Shown one piece after another: positions 23,194 to 35,202 of a stretch of DNA of 64,000 nucleotides. The translations under genes and the position numbers were made by a program. How positions within the stretch are numbered: position 1 is the first letter of the stretch; every line of letters begins with the position of its first letter. Origin of the DNA: Amaranthus tricolor (taxonomy: Eukaryota; Streptophyta; Magnoliopsida; Caryophyllales; Amaranthaceae); contig NC_080056.1 in the NCBI RefSeq assembly GCF_026212465.1, positions 20,139,036 to 20,203,035 on the forward strand, in the 5' to 3' direction. The notes below the pieces were generated by a model that saw only the letters and a program-made list of their open reading frames with translations, did not search any database and had not been told where the DNA came from.

Positions 23194-23663
23194 GACTACC
23201 CCCCTTAAAAGAAGTTACGCCCTCGTAGCTTGCATGACAACGAAAAATGCAGGACACATGCACTATCTTAACACGTCACTTGTAAAGAGGCAAGACTATA
23301 AGTCAAAGAGCTTACGCCCTCACAAAATACTCGCGCAAAATTCCTATCGCCTTCTACTCCCCTTAGGAAGTTACGTCCCCGTAATGCTACTAACCTGAAA
23401 GAGATAAGGGTACTTTGCTCGCATAGAGTCCTCTGTTTCCGATGTAGCCGCTTCATGTTCGTGCTTTGACCACAAGAATTTTACCATAGATATATCCTTC
23501 CGCCGTGTACTACGGACCTTCTTGTCCAAGATTCTAACCGGTTGCTCAGATTAAGACAAGGATGTATCCAAATCTAAAGGTTCGAGATCTAAGACATGAG
23601 AGGTTGCAGCTTGATATCGCTTAAGCTGCGATACATGAAATACGTCGTGTACCTTTTCCAAGG
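23194..23663 (-). pseudogene. Tekay B pol, C-terminal chromodomain end
   Basis: On the minus strand from about 23650: VFHVSQLKRYQAATSHVLD, then PVRILDKKVRSTRRKDISM and ETEDSMRAKYPYLFQ, the carboxy end of integrase with the chromodomain-like module that guides chromoviruses to heterochromatin. A TAA interrupts it and the conserved Trp before ETEDSM is changed to Ser. The upstream part of the gene continues at 35203, beyond inserted element A. Frames on the plus strand here are shadows. Confidence 0.8.
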
Positions 23664-23668
23664 AATTT

Positions 23669-26285
23669 TGTAACACCCCGTAATTATCGGGTCTAGAAAT
23701 AAATAAAATATAATAAAATAAAGTATAATAAAATAAAATAAATAAGTAATATTAAATTATGCTACTTTATATAGTTAATTATAAGTAATAAAGTAGGTTT
23801 AATTTTAACGGTAACGAGTTTTATCGCGTGACGTTTCTTTTCTGTTGTGACAATAACACAATAATTACTCAATTAATTAATTAATTAATTGATTAAAAAA
23901 AATTAAGCAGGGAATGGGAAGGGGGCAGCCGGATGAGTGAAGGGAATGGGAGCAGTTTTGTAACTCCTCTCATAATGGGGTTTATGGCAAAATAAGTGAT
24001 TAATAATTCTTATTAATCCTTTAAACCTCAATTGAATTCTTCACATTTTTTTAATCCCCAAAAGTGATCACAAAAATCAGAAAAAAAATTCCTTCCCTTG
24101 CTCTTGGTTTCGGCTGTCTCAAAGAAAAAAAAATTTTTTTTGGTTTGTTCAATTCAATCTTTTGTTCAAGGGGTAAGTTTAGTTGAATTGTTATTATAAA
24201 TTTAAGTCATAAGATTTCTAAGGTGAAATATATTTTATGTGTGATAATATCCTATGATTTTTTTTAGGAGGATTGAATATATATTCTTTTATATATAATT
24301 TTCTCTACTAATCCTTTAATAAACCTCAATTTTGTTAAAAGGATTGAGTTATGTTTTTGATTTATATTCTTTAATAAAGTTTAATTTGTTAAAAGAATTA
24401 AGTTAATATTGATATTTAAATAAATTTCTTTTATGATTCACATTCCTCTAACTAAATTACAATTTGTTAGTAGGAATTTTAATGGTATGGATCAAGTAGT
24501 GTAGTCATCTATGAAGTTATAAATCCTTTAGCAAAAAAAATTTGGATTTTTTTTTTACTTGAGTGATTGTGTGTTTATGTATATGTCTTGATTCAAGAGG
24601 ATGATTTTTGTTTTATGATTCTCTACCAAATTTTAATTTGTTAAGAGAATTAAGTAATTAATTTAATTATCATAATTTGTGGAGTTTTAAGTCTCTTGAA
24701 GATCTTATGGATGGGCCTATTCTTTTTATTTTGATGACCCTTACGCTTTGATGATGGGGTTTTTTGTGTATGAATATATATAAATAATAATAGCAACAAT
24801 AATAATGTAATGAGAGTTCAGGACAGCAGCTGCTATCTCGGTATTGGTGACGGCTCGGAAAACGTTAGTTGCTTCCGTTGTTGGTTTATGCATCCGATGT
24901 GTTTTTTTTTTCAACTCGTTAAACGTTTAAAATAATTAAAAAAAAAATAGTAAATGGATGTTATAAATTTTGAAATTTGGTACCCAAGGTAATTGACACG
25001 TTCCGAGCGCAATGGCGAAGTCGGATTTTTATTTGAATTTTCTAATCTCTCCGAAATGACCCTTAAAGTTTCTGGTCAGAATTTGTAATTTGGAATCTTT
25101 GGAAATTGGATGAAAACATTTAAAATTATCAAGTCTTAGTGATATCTTAGTGGTATGGAGTGGATTAAATGTGTAAACCCGATCTAATATGTGATCGTTT
25201 TGTGTGTGTTGTTTAGGACCTCGATTTATAAGAGGGCGAAGTTCCTTTTGTGTCTGTGCAACGTGTGTGTTTGCAGCGTTTAAGGTACATGCTTAGACCA
25301 TACTGTTATATGGTTGTGCAAGTAATGTTGTTTTATTTCTAATCGAGGCATTGTAAATCACATAAGGATTAGACACCTCAAATAATATGGAATAATTAAG
25401 TGAAAATTGAGCATTTATGTGTTTGTCACCCAAAGGGATTGACGTTTGGTTATGTTACCCAAAGAGGGTTAACAAATGGTTTGGAATATTATAAATTATT
25501 GTTCCCATGGCAGTTTTGGATCATTACGGTCGCCATGGGGGTATGCGTACTTTAGCCTTTGGCGACCTGAACAGGACGGGCAACTCTTAGGTCGGTGGTT
25601 GCCTTGGAATTAGCTCTCCCAAGTGTATTCCTCCAAAAAAAAATATTTGAATTTATACTTGAACGACCCGAACAGGACGGGCAACGTTACAAGTTGGGAT
25701 TATAAAAAAATAAAATATGGTTTACACTTGAACGACCCGAACAGGACGGGCAACGTTACAAGATTGGAAATATTGAATAGTGAATATATATTAGAGCCTT
25801 TGCATGCTAGGATAAACACAATACTTGTATTCAACCTGTTTGATATATGTATGAAGTCTCTGACGTGTATTGGTTGTTCTTTGGAACCTGCTACGTGTTG
25901 TCATACGACGTGCAGTAGGTTGATTGCAGGTGGGGGCTGGAGTGAGGACTCAGCTTAGAACCCGTAACCATCAAATCTAAGATATACTTTGTAATAAGTT
26001 TATGAGTCGAAATAACTCAGTTTATGTAACGAAAGTTCATGACGTTTTTCTTTTTATCTTGTACAACTTTTTAGCTAGCCTAGAGCCCGGTAGGCTCTCG
26101 AGTTGTATGTAAAGACTTCCGCTGACTTGTTTTCTTTATTTGGCGTTAATTCTTGCGTTGACCATATTCCTTTACTGTTGGAACGTTGATGATCCGAGAA
26201 AAAAAAAATTTAATTTAGTGTCCGTTTGCGAACCGGGATCATGTTTTCATATGATTTTCCGGGTCTCTTAAACCGGGCCGTTACA
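23669..26285 (+). repeat. 5' LTR of Tekay element A
   Basis: TGTAACACCCCG...GGGCCGTTACA, directly repeated at 32580-35197. Three subrepeats containing GAACAGGACGGGCAAC lie at about 25561, 25660 and 25727. The frame at 25623-25958 that repeats DPNRTGN is a translation of these subrepeats. Confidence 0.95.
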
Positions 26286-26287
26286 AT

Positions 26288-26300
26288 TGGTATCAGAGCC
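26288..26300 (+). other. Primer binding site, Tekay A
   Basis: TGGTATCAGAGCC two bases after the 5' LTR, complementary to initiator-Met tRNA. Confidence 0.93.
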
Positions 26301-26362
26301 AACATTCCCTAGGAGCTAAAGGAATATCAGACCTTAAGAAAGAGAGCTGGGGAATGGTCGAA

Positions 26363-26394
<32 letters not shown>

Positions 26395-26518
26395 CGTTGT
26401 ATGTGATTGTAGTGATGTAGCTAGTTTTGGACCATTAGGATTTTATAGTGTTTTAGGTGTCCTTAGTTATCAATATTCTTACTTGATTCTTTTTCGTTAT
26501 GTGTATATGTTCAGGAAT

Positions 26519-27259
26519 ATGAATAAGGGAAAAACACCAATGGACTCAGACACCCCTAGTGAAGCGAGGGAGGTACCAATGTTTGACCCAGAGACTGCCT
26601 GGAGAGAAGTCTCCAATGCTGATATATGGAAAATAAGGAGTGGTGAAAGTATCCGAGATTATAGGGAGAGGATGCTTATGGTTAAGGAAAAAGCCGATAG
26701 GGTATGTTACGATTTAGATTTGGACCTAAATAGGTTACACCGTTTGTCTGAATCTAGGAAGAGTGTAGAACCTGTGAAGAAGGGCGACCCTCCAATATCG
26801 GACGGCACCGATGTGACCATGGAACCGTTGAGGGAGCGGGTCCTTCCTGATTCCCCACTGGTGGAAACGGAGGCTCAGTCGGAGAGTGATATTGAAATGT
26901 GGGAGCCTAATTGGGAACCGCCTACTTATATAGAAATTTCCAGCGATGATGAGAGAGAGAACTGGGGATCGCATTACGACTTATATGGCTTAGAGGTTGG
27001 GTTTGATAGGGGGTGGTCAAATGAGGAAGATCTTGAAGAGGAGGTGGAGGATTTACGATTAAGCAGCCCCAGAGATAGTGGTAGTGAATCGGAAAAATCG
27101 TATTCGAATTCCAGCTCTGATTCTGGAAAAGACGGGGATGATGAGGACTTCGATATAGCAAGTTACGATGAGGGATGCTTGGCGCTAAATGTTCTTTTTT
27201 TGTTTCCGCATCTTTCTTTGAGTCATTTTCAAGTTGTATCTTTTAAAAAAAATAAATAA
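26519..27259 (+). CDS. Acidic leader ORF upstream of gag, Tekay A
   Basis: An open frame of about 246 codons between the primer site and gag. I start it at ATG 26519 (MNKGKTPM) because the same start is conserved in element B; the longer frame upstream only reads through a poly-A run. The product is hydrophilic and acidic: a segment [17 protein letters not shown], a conserved block MWE...[28 protein letters not shown]-like, then a Ser/Glu/Asp-rich tail. I recognise no known domain. The leader of element B keeps the same blocks on the minus strand (52564-53273), so the ORF belongs to the family. The function is unknown; an accessory factor or an N-terminal gag extension joined by splicing are both possible. 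Confidence 0.6.
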   Translation: MNKGKTPMDSDTPSEAREVPMFDPETAWREVSNADIWKIRSGESIRDYRERMLMVKEKADRVCYDLDLDLNRLHRLSESRKSVEPVKKGDPPISDGTDVTMEPLRERVLPDSPLVETEAQSESDIEMWEPNWEPPTYIEISSDDERENWGSHYDLYGLEVGFDRGWSNEEDLEEEVEDLRLSSPRDSGSESEKSYSNSSSDSGKDGDDEDFDIASYDEGCLALNVLFLFPHLSLSHFQVVSFKKNK

Positions 27260-27421
27260 TAAAGTAAACTCTTGCATGAGGCAATTTTGGTGTATTCAAG
27301 AATATCTATAAAATATTGACGTGTGCTTCCTATTTCTTTTGGTATTGTAAGTTTATGCATTACATACGTAATTTCCTTTTTAAATATTTCGACTTGGAAA
27401 AAAAAAATAATAATAATAATA

Positions 27422-27597
<176 letters not shown>

Positions 27598-27717
27598 TAG
27601 ATTTAAACAAACAAGTAAACGACTGTTAAATATTTTCAGCAAAACCTTGTTCGTTCTCCAAAGGTTTTGAATCTTAGGATATTCTTTTGATTTGAACCTT
27701 TCTTTCGCTTGCAGAAG

Positions 27718-29421
27718 ATGCCTCCAATTTCTAGGAAGAGACTGTCTAGAATTGATCCTAACCGAACGCTAAGAAATCTGGTGAAAGCGTTATCAAATGT
27801 AAGCGCACCCCGAGAGAGGTCTGTGTCAGAATTAGCCTCTGAAATGAGCAAACGGATTAGCCAAAGCAAACCCTCGACCTTCGATGGTAAGGGGGAACCG
27901 TCAGAACTGGAACTTTGGTTAAGAGAATTTGACAAACTTTTCGATGTAGTAGAGTGCCCAGAAGAATTGAAAGTCAATCAAGCTGCCTTTTATTTGGTTG
28001 GAGAAGCCGACTACTGGTGGGCAAACAGTAGATCGGGGTTGTTAGAGCAGATTGAGGGGGATTTTGGTTGGGATTTGTTCAAAAGGGCCATGCGAGAGAA
28101 ATTTTATCCGCTGCATGTAAGGAAAGATAAATCAAACGAGTTTGCACGATTAGAGATGGGTGGTATGACTGTTGATGAATATTACCACAAATTTATGGAG
28201 TACCTCAAGTATTGTCCTGATGACGTACCCACTGAGGAGAAAAAGATGCAACGCTTTGAGCTAGGTTTATCTTTCGACATTCAAAAACATATTGAAAGTG
28301 ACCGTTATAACACTCTGGAACAGATGTATAAGCGAGCGTCACAAATAGGGAACATTTTGAGGAAGGAGAAGGAAAAGGAGAAGGGCAATGTCCCTGAGAA
28401 GAGGAAAGAAGTTACTGGCCAGGCACTGGAGAACATGTCGGGCTTTTATCAGAAGAAGGCAAGAAATTTCGGAAATTTTCAGGGAGGCGGGTCTAATTCG
28501 AATTCAGGGATTAGGAATGACGCGAAGCCTGCTAAGCCATTACTGGACCGAGACGGCAATGAAAGGAAGTATTTCTGAAGAAGGTGCAAGAGAAATCATC
28601 CTGGAAAAGATTGTGAAGGAAATTTGATCGAGTGTAACTTTTGCCACAAAAGGGGACATAGAGAGTTTGAATGCTACATAAAGAAAGGGGGTAGAAGTCA
28701 ACATCCGAGTGGACAACATCGGCAATAGAATTTAAACAACGCCGGTAATCAAGCCAGCCAACAGTACGGGAATGGAAATCGTGGTAATGCTGGTCAGAGA
28801 TTCCAGCGACCTTTTTATGGAGGACAAGGCCGGGTAGATGGAAACCGGGTTGAAGGGTCAGAAATGCATCGCGGGGGAAATCAAGTCGGAGGAAATAATG
28901 TACAGCCGGAGAGTGGAAGGGTATCTGCGGTCAGTGCAAGAGAAGTTGACCAGGCGACAGATGTGGTTACAGGTACGTTCGCCATTCATTCTATAGCTGT
29001 GAATGTATTATTTGATTCGGGAGCTACATGTTCATTTCTTGCAAAGAGTAAAGTAAACGAATTGAATTTGGAACCTTTGAAAAAATATACGGTGGCTGTT
29101 CCATCGGGAAAATTGTACAGTTGTGAAAAACTGTATAGGGATGTACCCTTAAGGATAGGAAAGGTTGTCTTTCCTAGCGACTTGTATGTGTTAGATATGG
29201 AAGGTTTAGAGGTAATTTTGGGGATGGATTGGCTAGGAAGGTATAAGGCCACTATTGAATGCAGAGAGCAGAGAGTTTTGTTGGAAGGACCAAGAGGGGA
29301 AAGCGTTAGATATAGGAAGTTTCCCAAGGGGCCCAGGACGAATTTGGTGTCGACCTTAGAGTTGCAAAGGCTTGTGAGGCAAGGACACCCTTTGTACTTA
29401 TGTCATATCAGCCAGGGGTAA
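27718..29421 (+). pseudogene. Tekay A gag and protease
   Basis: Start ATG at 27718 (MPPISRKR), just after a splice-acceptor-like CTTTCGCTTGCAG that element B shares. The Retrotrans_gag domain spans STFDGKGEPSELELWLREF to RYNTLEQMYKRASQ. The frame then meets TGA 28576-28578, exactly at the first Cys of the first CCHC knuckle, and after a second knuckle (CNFCHKRGHREFEC) TAG 28726-28728. The retropepsin domain follows with LFDSGATCSFL (active Asp) and VILGMDWLGRY, up to TAA 29419-29421. All segments are in one frame with pol. Confidence 0.88.
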
Positions 29422-32365
29422 AAGAAAGAGGTGGAACCCAAGGATATTGTTGTAGTGAATGAATTTTTGGATGTTTTTCCTGACGAGATTTCCGGAATGC
29501 CACCTCAACGGGAAATTGACTTCACGATTGACTTGGTACCGGGGACTGGACCGATTTCTAAGGCCCCTTATCGTATGGCTCCGAAGGAGATGGAGGAATT
29601 AAAGTCTCAGCTTGAAGAATTGTTGGATAAAGGTTATATTCGACCTAGTGTTTCACCTTGGGGCGCTCCAGTTCTGTTTGTGAGAAAGAAAGATGGTAGT
29701 TTGAGGTTATGCATTGATTACAGAGAGTTAAACAAGGTAACAGTTAAGAATATATACCCGTTGCCCCGGATAGATGACTTATTTGATCAATTGAGAGGAG
29801 CCGGGATCTTTTCAAAGATTGACTTAAGATCGGGTTATCATCAGCTAAGAATAGCTGAAGGGGATATACATAAAACCGCTTTCAGAACACGTTATGGACA
29901 TTATGAGTTCACAGTGATGCCGTTTGGGTTGACAAATGCTCCAACTGCATTCATGTGCTTAATGAACCAAGTGTTTAGCGCGTACTTGGATAAATTCGTC
30001 GTTATCTTTATTGATGATATATTGGTCTATTCGAAGGACCGAGATGAACATCAGGAACATCTACGATTTGTCCTGCAAACCCTGCGAGAAAACAAGTTGT
30101 ACGCGAAATTGTCAAAGTGTGAATTTTGGTTGGACAAGGTATCATTTTTGGGTCATTTTGTTTCCAAGGAAGGTATTTCGGTGGATCCGGTGAAGGTGGA
30201 GGCAGTTCGAAGTTGGTCGTCACCCAAGAACGTTACCGAGGTACGAAGCTTCTTGGGCTTGGCCGGGTATTACCGTCGTTTTGTCAAGGATTTCTCGCGT
30301 ATTGCTCGGCCCATGACCTCGTTAATGAAGAAAGAGAAGAAGTTCGAATGGACTGATGAATGCGAACAGGCCTTTATGACTTTGAAGGAAAAGTTAACTA
30401 CAGCCCCTGTTCTTACTCTACCTGACCCTAAGTTGGATTATACTGTATTCAGTGACGCATCGAAGAAAGGGTTGGGTTGTGTTCTGATGCAGGACCGTAA
30501 GGTGATTGCTTACGTATCACGACAACTGAAAGTACATGAAGTTAATTATCCGACCCATGATCTGGAGTTAGCCGCTATAGTATTTGCTCTCAAGATATGG
30601 CGGCATTACTTGTATGGCATTAAGTGTAGGATTTACACTAATCATCAGAGTCTGAAATATCTCTATACACAACCTGACTTAAACATGCGACAACGTCAAT
30701 GGTTAGAGTTGATGACAGATTATGACCTGGAATTCATATATCATGAGGGACGAGCGAACTTGGTGGCCGATGCTTTGAGTAGGAAGTCTAGTCACTCGCT
30801 GTCTGCCTTGGGCAGGGTTGAAGAGCTGCATCGGGATTTTGCTAGACTGAACTTGGAAGTGGTACGTAAAGGGGAACTACAGGGATGTCTGAATGCCTTA
30901 GCTATTCGACCTTCATTCTTTGAAGAAATTTTGAATTCCCATGGTAAGGACCCGAAACTCTTGGAGTTAAAGGAGCAAGCACGGGAAGGAACAGCAAAGG
31001 GATTCCTTGTCCATGAAGATGGAAGCTTGAGGTTCAAGGGTCGTTGGTGTTTACCAACGGGGGAGGAATCTTTGAAGGAACGTATCCTGGATGAAGCGCA
31101 TTGTACGAAATTTTCCGTCCATCCGGGTGGTGACAAGATGTACCAAGATCTTAAGTTAATGTTTTGGTGGTCTAGGATGAAGAAGGATATTGCAGGATAT
31201 GTCTCACGCTGCCTGACCTGTCAAAAGGTTAAAAGTGAGCATAAGAGACCAGGAGGGTTATTACAACCGTTAGAGATACCGGTATGGAAGTGGGATGATA
31301 TCTCTATGGATTTCGTTGTGGGTTTACCTCGAACGAAAGCAGGTAATGATGCGTTATGGGTTATAGTTGATCGTTTGACTAAATCATCACGTTTCATCCC
31401 TATGAACTGTCGGTGGGAAATGGAACAATTGGCTCGAGCTTACATTAAGTATGTCGTGCGATACCACGGTGTGCCCCATACTATTGTGTCCGATAGAGAC
31501 ACACGGTACCTGCCACAGTTTTGGCAAACCTTGCAATAGACAGTGGGTACTACGTTGCTTTATAGTGCGTCGTTTCATCCGTAGACGGATGGACAGACAG
31601 AAAGAACAAATCAGATATTGGAAGATATTTTACGCGCTATTGCCATGGAGTGGCAAGGGTCATGGGATGAACACTTGGATCTAGTTGAATTTTCTTACAA
31701 CAACAGTTATCAGGCATCTATACAGATGGCCCCATTCGAGGCTTTGTATGGGCGTCGTTGTCGTAGCCCGGTTTTTTGGGACGCTTTCACTGAAGCGGTG
31801 ACCTTGGGACCTGAATTGTTGTTTCAAATGACTGAGAAGGTAAGATTGATAAGGGATCGTTTGAAAGCGGCATAGGATCTCCAAAGTCGTATGATGATTT
31901 GAAACGACGGCCAGAAGAGTTCACCGTGGGAGAACAGGTGTTACTTCGCGTATCACCCATGCGCGAAGTAGTACGTTTTGGTGCTCGTGGAAAGTTGAGT
32001 CCTCGATTCATAGGGCCATATGAAGTTTTGGAACGTGTAGGTAAAGTGGCTTATCGGTTAGCTCTTCAAAATCTTTAGATAAGGTACATGATGTATTCCA
32101 TGTGTCTCAATTAAAGCGTTATCATGCCGCAACCACTCATGTATTAGATCCTGAACCTTTAGAATTGGATGCATCCTTGTCTTACCCTGAGCAACCAGTT
32201 CGAATCTTGGATAAGAAGGTTCGTAGCACTCGACGGAAGGATATATCTATGGTAAAAGTCCTATGGTCAAATCACGAGCGCGAAGCGGCCACATAGGAAA
32301 CTGAAGACTCCATGCGGGAAAAGTACACTCACCTTTTTCAGGTTAGTAGCGTTACGGGGACGTAA
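29422..32365 (+). pseudogene. Tekay A pol: RT, RNase H, integrase, chromodomain
   Basis: RT begins at [12 protein letters not shown] and shows [28 protein letters not shown], and [11 protein letters not shown] with the catalytic Asp pair near 30010. RNase H has [15 protein letters not shown] and ends VADALSRKS. Integrase has the zinc site ([11 protein letters not shown]...CLTCQKVK), [13 protein letters not shown] and [13 protein letters not shown]. The frame is cut by TAG at 31537, 31582 and 31873, after which two frameshifts (about 31875 and 32075) precede the chromodomain-like end (PVRILDKKVRSTRRKDIS), itself cut by TAG 32294 at the conserved Trp. The last part ends at TAA 32363-32365. RT and RNase H are uninterrupted. 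Confidence 0.92.
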
Positions 32366-32579
32366 CTTCTTAAGGGGGGTAGAGGGCGATAAGAATTCCG
32401 TGCGAGGAATGTTAAATCTTTGATTGGTAGTTTTGTTTTACAAATGTTGAGTTATGATGTTGAGTTATGATGTGGAGTTATAGTTATGATAGCATGTGTG
32501 TTCGATGTTTTTCGTTGTCTATGTTTTGCGTTGGTCATTACAAGTTACGAGGACGTAACTTCTTTAAAGGGGGGTAGTC

Positions 32580-35197
32580 TGTAACACCCCGTAATTATTG
32601 GGTCTAGAAATAAATAAAATATAATAAAATAAAGTATAACAAAATAAAATAAATAAGTAATATTAAATTATGCTACTTTATATAGTTAATTATAAGTAAT
32701 AAAGTAGGTTTAATTTTAACGGTAACGAGTTTTATTGCGTGACGTTTCTTTTCTGTTGTGACAACAACACAATAATTACTCAATTAATTAATTAATTAAT
32801 TAATTAAAAAAAATTAAGGAGGGAATGGGAAGGGGGCAGCCGGTTGAGTGAAGAGAATGGGAGGAGTTTTGTAACTCCTCTCATAATGGGGTTTATGGCA
32901 AAATAAGTGATTAATAATAGCTATTAATCCTTTAAACCTCAATTGAATTCTTCACATTTTTTTAATCCCCAAAAGTGATCACAAAAATCAGAAAAAAAAA
33001 ATTCCTTCCCTTGCTCTTGGTTTCGGCTGTCTCAAAGAAAAAAAAATTATTTTTTTAGTTTGTTCAATTCAATCTTTTGTTCAAGGGGTAAGTTTAGTTG
33101 AATTGTTATTATAAATTTTATTCATAAGATTTCTAAGGTGAAATATATTTTATATATGATGATATCCTATGATTTTTTATAGGAGGATTGAATATATATT
33201 CTTATATATATAATTTTCTCTACTAATCCTTTAATAAACCTCAATTTTGTTAAAATGATTGAGTTATGTTTTTGATTTATATTCTTTAACAAAGTTTAAT
33301 TTGTTAAAAGAATTAAGTTAATATTGATATTTAAATAAATTTCTTTTATGATTCACATTCCTCTAACTAAATTACAATTTGTTAGTAGGAATTTTAATGG
33401 TATGGATCAAGTAGTGTAGTCATCTATGAAGTTATAAATCCTTTAGCAAAAAAAAATTGGATTTTTTTTTTGCTTGAGCGATTGTGTGTTTATGTATATG
33501 TCTTGATTCAAGAGGATGATTTTTGTTTTATGATTCTCTACAAAATTTTAATTTGTTAAGAGAATTAAGTAATTAATTTAATTATCATAATTTGTGGAGT
33601 TTTAAGTCTCTTGAAGATCTTATGGATGGGCCTATTCTTTTTATTTTGATGACTCTTACGCTTTGATGAAGGGGCTTTTTTGTGTATGAATATATATAAA
33701 TAAAAATAGCAACAATAATAATGTAATGAGAGTTCCGGACAGCAGCTGCTGTCTCGGTATTGGTGACGGCTCGGAAAACGTTAGTCGCTTCCGTTGTTGG
33801 TTTATGCATCCGATGTGTTTTTTTTAACTCGTTAAACTTTTAAAATAATTAAAAAAAAATAGTAAATGGATGTTTGAAGTTATGAAATTTGGTACCCAAG
33901 GTAATTGACGCATTCCGAGCGCAATGGCGAAGACTGATTTTTCATTTGAATTTTCTAATCTTTCCGAAATGACCCTTAAAGTTTCTGGTCAGAATTTGTA
34001 ATTTGGAATCTTTGGAAATTGGATGAAAACATTTAAAATTATCAAGTCTTAGTGATATCTTAGTGGTATGGAGTGGATATAAATGTGTAAAAACGATCTA
34101 ATATGTGATCGTTTTGTGTGTGTTGTTTAGGACCTCGATTTATAAGAGGGCGAAATTCCTTTTGTGCCTGAGCAACGTTTGTGTTTGCAGCGTTTAAGGT
34201 ACACGCTTAGACCATACTGTTATATGGTTGTGCAAGTAATGTTGTTTTATTTCTAATCGAGGCATTGTAAATCACATAAGGATTAGACACCTCAAATAAT
34301 ATGGAATAATTAAGTGAAAATTGAGCATTTATGTGTTTGTCACCCAAAGGGATTGACGTTTGGTTATGTTACCCAAAGAGGGTTAACAAATGGTTTGGAA
34401 TATTATAAATTATTGTTCCCATGGCAGTTTTGGATCATTACGGTCACCATGGGGGTATGCATACTTTAGCCTTTGGCGACCCGAACAGGACGGGCAACTC
34501 TTAGGTCGGTGGTTGCCTTGGGATTAGCTCTCCCAAGTGTATTCCTCCAAAAAAAAAATATTTGAATTTATACTTGAACGACCCGAACAGGACGGGCAAC
34601 GTTACAAGTTGGGATTATAAAAAAAAATATTGTTTACACTTGAACGACCCGAACAGGACGGGCAACGTTACAAGATTGGAAATATTGAATAGTGAATATA
34701 TATTAGAGCCTTTGCATGCTAGGCTAAACACAATGCTTGTATTCAACCTGTTTAATATATGTATGAAGTCTCTGACGTGTATTGGTTGTTCTTTGGAACC
34801 TGCTACGTGTTGTCATACGACTTGCAGTAGGTTGATTGCAGGTGGGAACTGGAGTGAGGACTCAGCTTAGAACCCGTAACCATCAAGTCTAAGATATATT
34901 TTGTAATAAGTTTATGAGTCGAAATAACTCAGTTTATTTAACGAAAGTTCATGAAGTTTTTCTTTTTATCTCGTACAACTTTTTAGCTAGCCTAGAGGCC
35001 GGTAGGCTCTCGAGTTGTATGTAAAAACTTCCGCTGACTTGTTTTCTTTATTTGGCGTTGATTCTTGCGTTGACCATATTCCTTTACCGTTGGAACGTTG
35101 ATGATCCGAGAAAAAAAAAATTTAATTTAGTGTCCGTTTGCGAACCGGGATCATGTTTTCATATGATTTTACGGGTCTCTTAAACCGGGCCGTTACA
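32580..35197 (+). repeat. 3' LTR of Tekay element A
   Basis: Same ends as 23669-26285 and followed by the duplicated target AATTT. The three GAACAGGACGGGC subrepeats are at about 34477, 34574 and 34641. The region 32366-32579 between pol and the LTR holds only non-coding sequence and the terminal purine tract. Confidence 0.95.
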
Positions 35198-35202
35198 AAT
35201 TT

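Noticed and set aside
25623..25958. Frames with repeated DPNRTGNVT (also 34562-34870)
   Set aside because: They are the LTR subrepeats read in one frame, and the LTR spacer between them is not conserved as protein.
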